Of a stretch of 64,000 nt of DNA, positions 60,675 through 64,000 are shown piece by piece (within the stretch, counting starts at the first letter, position 1; each line of letters starts with the position of its first letter). This stretch comes from Acidobacteriota bacterium. GTDB lineage: Bacteria; Acidobacteriota; Blastocatellia; Pyrinomonadales; Pyrinomonadaceae. The position numbers and the translations under genes were made by a program. The notes beneath the pieces were generated by a model. It saw only the letters and a list, made by a program, of their open reading frames with translations. It was not told the DNA's origin and did no database searches. The DNA is taken from positions 49,228-113,227 of the forward strand of contig JAFDVJ010000078.1 of assembly GCA_018269075.1 (NCBI GenBank), read 5' to 3'.

Positions 60675-61868
60675 ATGTCAGACAAAAGAGAAGCGGTAAT
60701 CATCAGCGCGGCGCGGACGCCGACCGGCAAGTTTCAGGGCCTTCTAAAAGGGTTTTCGGCGACCGACCTCGGTTCGATCGCGATTAAGGAAGCCGTCAAG
60801 CGGGCGGGCATCGAACCGGCCGACGTCGACGAGGTCATTATGGGCTGCGTCGTCCAGGCCGGCATCGGACAGGCGCCGGCGCGGCAGGCGGCGATGAAGG
60901 CGGGTCTTCCGCCCGAGGTTTCGGCCCTCACGATCAATATGGTCTGCGGCTCGGGCCTTCGCGCGGTCGCGCTCGCGGCCCAGGCGATCGCGCTCGGCGA
61001 CGCGGAATTCGTCGTCGCGGGCGGAATGGAGTCGATGTCGAACATCCCGTATGCGCTGCTGACCGCGCGCGACGGCTTTCGGATGGGTCATCAGCAGGCG
61101 ACCGACCTGATGATCCACGACGGCCTCTGGTGCCCGTTCGAAAACTGGCATATGGGCAACACCGGCGAAGTCGTCGCCGACAAACATCAGATCACCCGCG
61201 AAACGCAGGACGAATTCGCGGCCGGCTCGCACCGCAAGGCGGCCGAGGCCCGCGAAAAAGGCTATTTCAGGGACGAGATCGTCCCCGTCGAGATCCCGCA
61301 GAAGAAAGGCGACCCGATCGTCCTCGATTATGACGAGCCGGTCCGGCCGGAAACGACGGTCGAATCGCTCGCCCGGTTGAAACCGGCCTTCAAACGCGAC
61401 GGCGGCACCGTCACGGCCGGCAACGCGCCGGGCGTCAACGACGGCGGCTCGGCGGTCGTCGTCACGTCGGCCGAAAAGGCGAAGGAGCTCGGCATCGAGC
61501 CGCTTGCCCGCATCGTCTCCTACGCGACCTCGGGCATCGAGCCGAAATACATTATGCTCGCGCCGGTCGAAGGCGTCCGCCGCGCCGTCAAAAAGGCCGG
61601 CTGGGAATTGTCGGACGTCGAACTGTTCGAACTCAACGAGGCCTTTTCGGTCCAGGCTCTCGGCGTGATGAAGGAGCTCGGCATCGACCCCGAGCTCGTC
61701 AACGTCAACGGCGGCGCGGTCGCGATGGGCCACGCGATCGGCAATTCGGGCAGCCGCGTGCTGACGACGCTGCTTTACGAAATGAAGCGGCGCGGCTCGA
61801 AAAAGGGCGTCGCCGGCCTCTGTCTCGGCGGCGGCAACTCGGTCGCGATGGCCGTCGAACGCGTCTAG
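60675..61868 (+). CDS. Acetyl-CoA C-acyltransferase (thiolase)
   Basis: 397 residues. ATG 60675 has AAGGAAAT upstream. The acyl-accepting Cys91 lies in NMVCGSGLRAV. The active-site His is in GGAVAMGHAIGNSGSR, and the second Cys in GLCLGGGNSVAMAVE. Length and motifs match type II acetyl-CoA acetyltransferases (AtoB/PhaA-like), which condense two acetyl-CoA or run beta-ketothiolysis. A 3-hydroxyacyl-CoA dehydrogenase gene lies 0.9 kb downstream, so both serve C4/fatty acid metabolism. Confidence 0.95.
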   Translation: MSDKREAVIISAARTPTGKFQGLLKGFSATDLGSIAIKEAVKRAGIEPADVDEVIMGCVVQAGIGQAPARQAAMKAGLPPEVSALTINMVCGSGLRAVALAAQAIALGDAEFVVAGGMESMSNIPYALLTARDGFRMGHQQATDLMIHDGLWCPFENWHMGNTGEVVADKHQITRETQDEFAAGSHRKAAEAREKGYFRDEIVPVEIPQKKGDPIVLDYDEPVRPETTVESLARLKPAFKRDGGTVTAGNAPGVNDGGSAVVVTSAEKAKELGIEPLARIVSYATSGIEPKYIMLAPVEGVRRAVKKAGWELSDVELFELNEAFSVQALGVMKELGIDPELVNVNGGAVAMGHAIGNSGSRVLTTLLYEMKRRGSKKGVAGLCLGGGNSVAMAVERV

Positions 61869-61893
61869 GCAGCATTCGACGATAAACTCATCC

Positions 61894-61961
61894 GCGCCGG
61901 CGGCTTCGGGGCACCATCTCGAATTAGAGGCGGTGCGGCGGGGCGCGCCGGCGCTTTTTTT
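61894..61961 (+). terminator. Rho-independent terminator after thiolase
   Basis: GCGCCGGCG (61894-61902) pairs with CGCCGGCGC (61946-61954), with additional CACC/GGTG pairing inside, followed by seven T. Confidence 0.8.
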
Positions 61962-62063
61962 CTTTGACGGCGTGCGGATTTTGCAACAAAACACCGGCGA
62001 ACGGCGTAATTCAGGGTATGATTTAAGCGGCGGATGCCGTTAACGTTAAAGGAGATAACCAAT

Positions 62064-62516
62064 ATGACACAAAGAGAGCACGCGCGACTGATCGGACTGT
62101 TGTTGTGGATCTATGTCGGCCTTCAGCTGGCGATTACCGGTCTCGTGACCGTGATGATGTTCTTTATGAGCGGCGCAATGTTGTCGCAGGTCCGGAATCT
62201 GCCGCACAAGCCGGGCGAACCCGACCCGACGTTCATCTTTACAATGCTGCCGTTCATTATGATCTTTGCCTTTCTGATCGCCGTCGTGATGATGATTCCG
62301 AAGATCGTCGCCGGCTACGGATTGCGCAAGGAGAAAAGCTGGGCGAAAACCTGGGCGATCATCGGCTGCGCGCTCGCCTGTCTGAATATCCCGTTCGGTC
62401 TCGCGATCGGCATCTACGGCTTCTGGTTCATCTTCGGCGAAGCCGGCCGCGGCTACTTCGACAATCCGTCGACCGCCGGCACGATGAACGCGCCGCCGCC
62501 CAACAACTGGCAGTAG
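62064..62516 (+). CDS. Small membrane protein, unknown family
   Basis: 150 residues from ATG 62064, with a strong AAAGGAGATAA ribosome-binding site 9 nt upstream. About three to four hydrophobic segments (LIGLLLWIYVGLQLAITGLVTVMMFF, FIFTMLPFIMIFAFLIAVVMMIP, TWAIIGCALACLNIPFGLAIGIYGFWFIF) end in a polar tail (MNAPPPNNWQ). It resembles small DUF4064-like four-helix proteins but is not assigned. A heptamer array starts 1 nt after the stop. Confidence 0.8.
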   Translation: MTQREHARLIGLLLWIYVGLQLAITGLVTVMMFFMSGAMLSQVRNLPHKPGEPDPTFIFTMLPFIMIFAFLIAVVMMIPKIVAGYGLRKEKSWAKTWAIIGCALACLNIPFGLAIGIYGFWFIFGEAGRGYFDNPSTAGTMNAPPPNNWQ

Positions 62517-62517
62517 C

Positions 62518-62637
62518 GATTTCGGATTTCGGATTTCGGATTTCGGATTTGGTTCGTTCGCGGCGGCGGGCTGAATACGTTGTCTCGAATCGTCGCCGAC
62601 AAGCCAATCCGAAATCCGAAATCCGAAATCCGAAATC
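62518..62637. repeat. Inverted pair of heptanucleotide arrays
   Basis: Five GATTTCG-type units (62518-62552) and, after a 51-nt GC-rich loop, the same array in inverted orientation (62604-62637). The arms can pair over about 34 bp with one bulge. The left array starts 1 nt after the membrane-protein stop. Confidence 0.92.
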
Positions 62638-62666
62638 AAATCAACATATTAATTGAATGATTTCGC

Positions 62667-62698
62667 GCGATAAGATTTATAAATCTTGTCGCTTTTTT
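62667..62698 (+). terminator. Rho-independent terminator
   Basis: GCGATAAGATTT pairs with AAATCTTGTCGC (one G-U) around a short loop, followed by TTTTTTATTTT. It ends the small membrane-protein transcript before the hbd promoter. Confidence 0.8.
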
Positions 62699-62722
62699 AT
62701 TTTGGCCCGGAATTTTGGTTAA

Positions 62723-62754
62723 ATGGTTGAAGAGTTTTACTTCAACCATATTAT
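62723..62754 (+). promoter_or_regulatory. Promoter with palindromic operator upstream of hbd
   Basis: -35 TTGAAG (62727-62732) and -10 TATTAT (62749-62754) are spaced 16 bp. A perfect 10-7-10 palindrome, ATGGTTGAAG (62723-62732) with CTTCAACCAT (62740-62749), covers both elements, as a repressor site would. AGAGGAAAT precedes the ATG. Confidence 0.6.
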
Positions 62755-62775
62755 ATCTAAGAGGAAATATTACCA

Positions 62776-63624
<849 letters not shown>

Positions 63625-63629
63625 AGGGC

Positions 63630-63661
63630 GATTTCGGATTTCGGATTTCGGATTTCGGATT
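63630..63661 (+). repeat. Heptanucleotide array after hbd
   Basis: Four exact GATTTCG units plus GATT, starting 5 nt after the hbd stop in the sense orientation. Confidence 0.9.
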
Positions 63662-64000
63662 GTTTTGTTGGAGCCGGGCGTTCGGTTTGAAGGGAAGTCG
63701 AAGCGGCGGCGGCGGTCGGTAAATCGGCGGCGTCGGCGTCGGGCGATGCGCCGCCGCAAGGGTTGAGTGGGGCATTGGTCGGCGTCGGCCCCGCTTGGTT
63801 TGGCGTCGGTGAAACTGAGGGCGGGACCGTTTAGCTGAGGGCTGACATTTCTGAAATGCCTTCCGACCGCGCGTCACGGCTTTTGGGAGATGCGTCAGCG
63901 CCCCTTGGCGGCGTGTAAAAGTTCATTGTGTAATCCGTTCTCGACGAAACCCGAAAAAGCGGCGCAGCCGGGCCGAGGTCAGTAGCGTCGGCGATAGCCG
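63662..64000. other. GC-rich stretch at window end without a recognised gene
   Basis: About 340 bases with GGCGGC and GGCGTCGG low-complexity runs. No ORF with family features or ribosome-binding site is seen; a gene could start beyond the edge. Confidence 0.4.

Noticed and set aside
62518..62637. CRISPR or phage attachment site
   Set aside because: The tandem 7-bp units have no spacers, and there is no integrase or tRNA nearby.

Overview
The window (about 60% GC by eye) looks like chromosomal DNA of an acidobacterium, most likely class Blastocatellia (Pyrinomonadaceae-like). This is inferred from family content, not from a search. The pointers are two Oar-like carboxypeptidase-regulatory/TonB receptors, a Sig70-X6-type ECF sigma factor next to a Ser/Thr kinase with a TolB-like and TPR sensor, LVIVD/FG-GAP secreted proteins, DUF2007 and DUF3662 proteins, and many secreted or soluble peptidases. 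No rRNA, tRNA, CRISPR array, integrase or transposase was seen.

Layout. 1-10.5 kb: the end of a TonB receptor, an S41 protease, a GAF protein with a soluble subtilisin, and an active/inactive M16 peptidase pair. 10.5-15.8 kb is more accessory: a tightly overlapped VOC-DUF1579-VOC operon, a YegP-like protein, a SWIM zinc-finger/Rad52-type annealing protein divergent from an XRE regulator, and an AbrB-Doc toxin-antitoxin pair. 15.8-22.5 kb: DAHP synthase, ArgS, then a forward group of sirtuin, LarC, methyltransferase and FolE. 22.6-32.1 kb: a clostripain-family (C11) protease with an eleven-copy heptapeptide tail, an ECF sigma factor, a divergent receptor-like kinase and a complete TonB receptor. 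32.8-45.3 kb: M28 peptidase, MetG, TatD, YajQ, polyprenyl synthase, a HARE-HTH protein and an LVIVD/FG-GAP protein. 45.3-57.5 kb: an FHA-PrsW fusion, a caspase-fold protein lacking both catalytic residues, a six-helix zinc-ribbon protein, ProS, proline dehydrogenase, and a DUF3662-FHA/kinase pair. 57.9-63.6 kb: a secreted protein, a deaminase, a GT2 glycosyltransferase, thiolase and 3-hydroxyacyl-CoA dehydrogenase.

Three signals stand out. (1) The C11 protease carries 11 identical GTGQGRL repeats whose codons are scrambled (Arg by five codons), so the peptide is under selection. Clostripain enzymes cut after Arg, and each repeat offers an Arg-Leu or Arg-Ile bond. (2) Short arrays of 7-bp units (GATTTCG, GATGGCG, CGGATNN) begin 1-10 nt after stop codons, in the same orientation relative to the upstream gene, at six loci. 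Other heptamer arrays form inverted pairs, and one lies inside the annealing-protein gene. (3) The SWIM-Rad52 ORF has a strong internal Shine-Dalgarno and ATG in front of the Rad52 part, so it may make two proteins; its leader holds a 14-bp hairpin, and the divergent XRE promoter region has repeated operator-like motifs.

Signalling by phosphorylation (two kinases, two FHA proteins) and proteolysis (S41, S8, M16, C11, M28, PrsW and a pseudo-caspase) dominates the accessory content. This fits a peptide-scavenging soil heterotroph.
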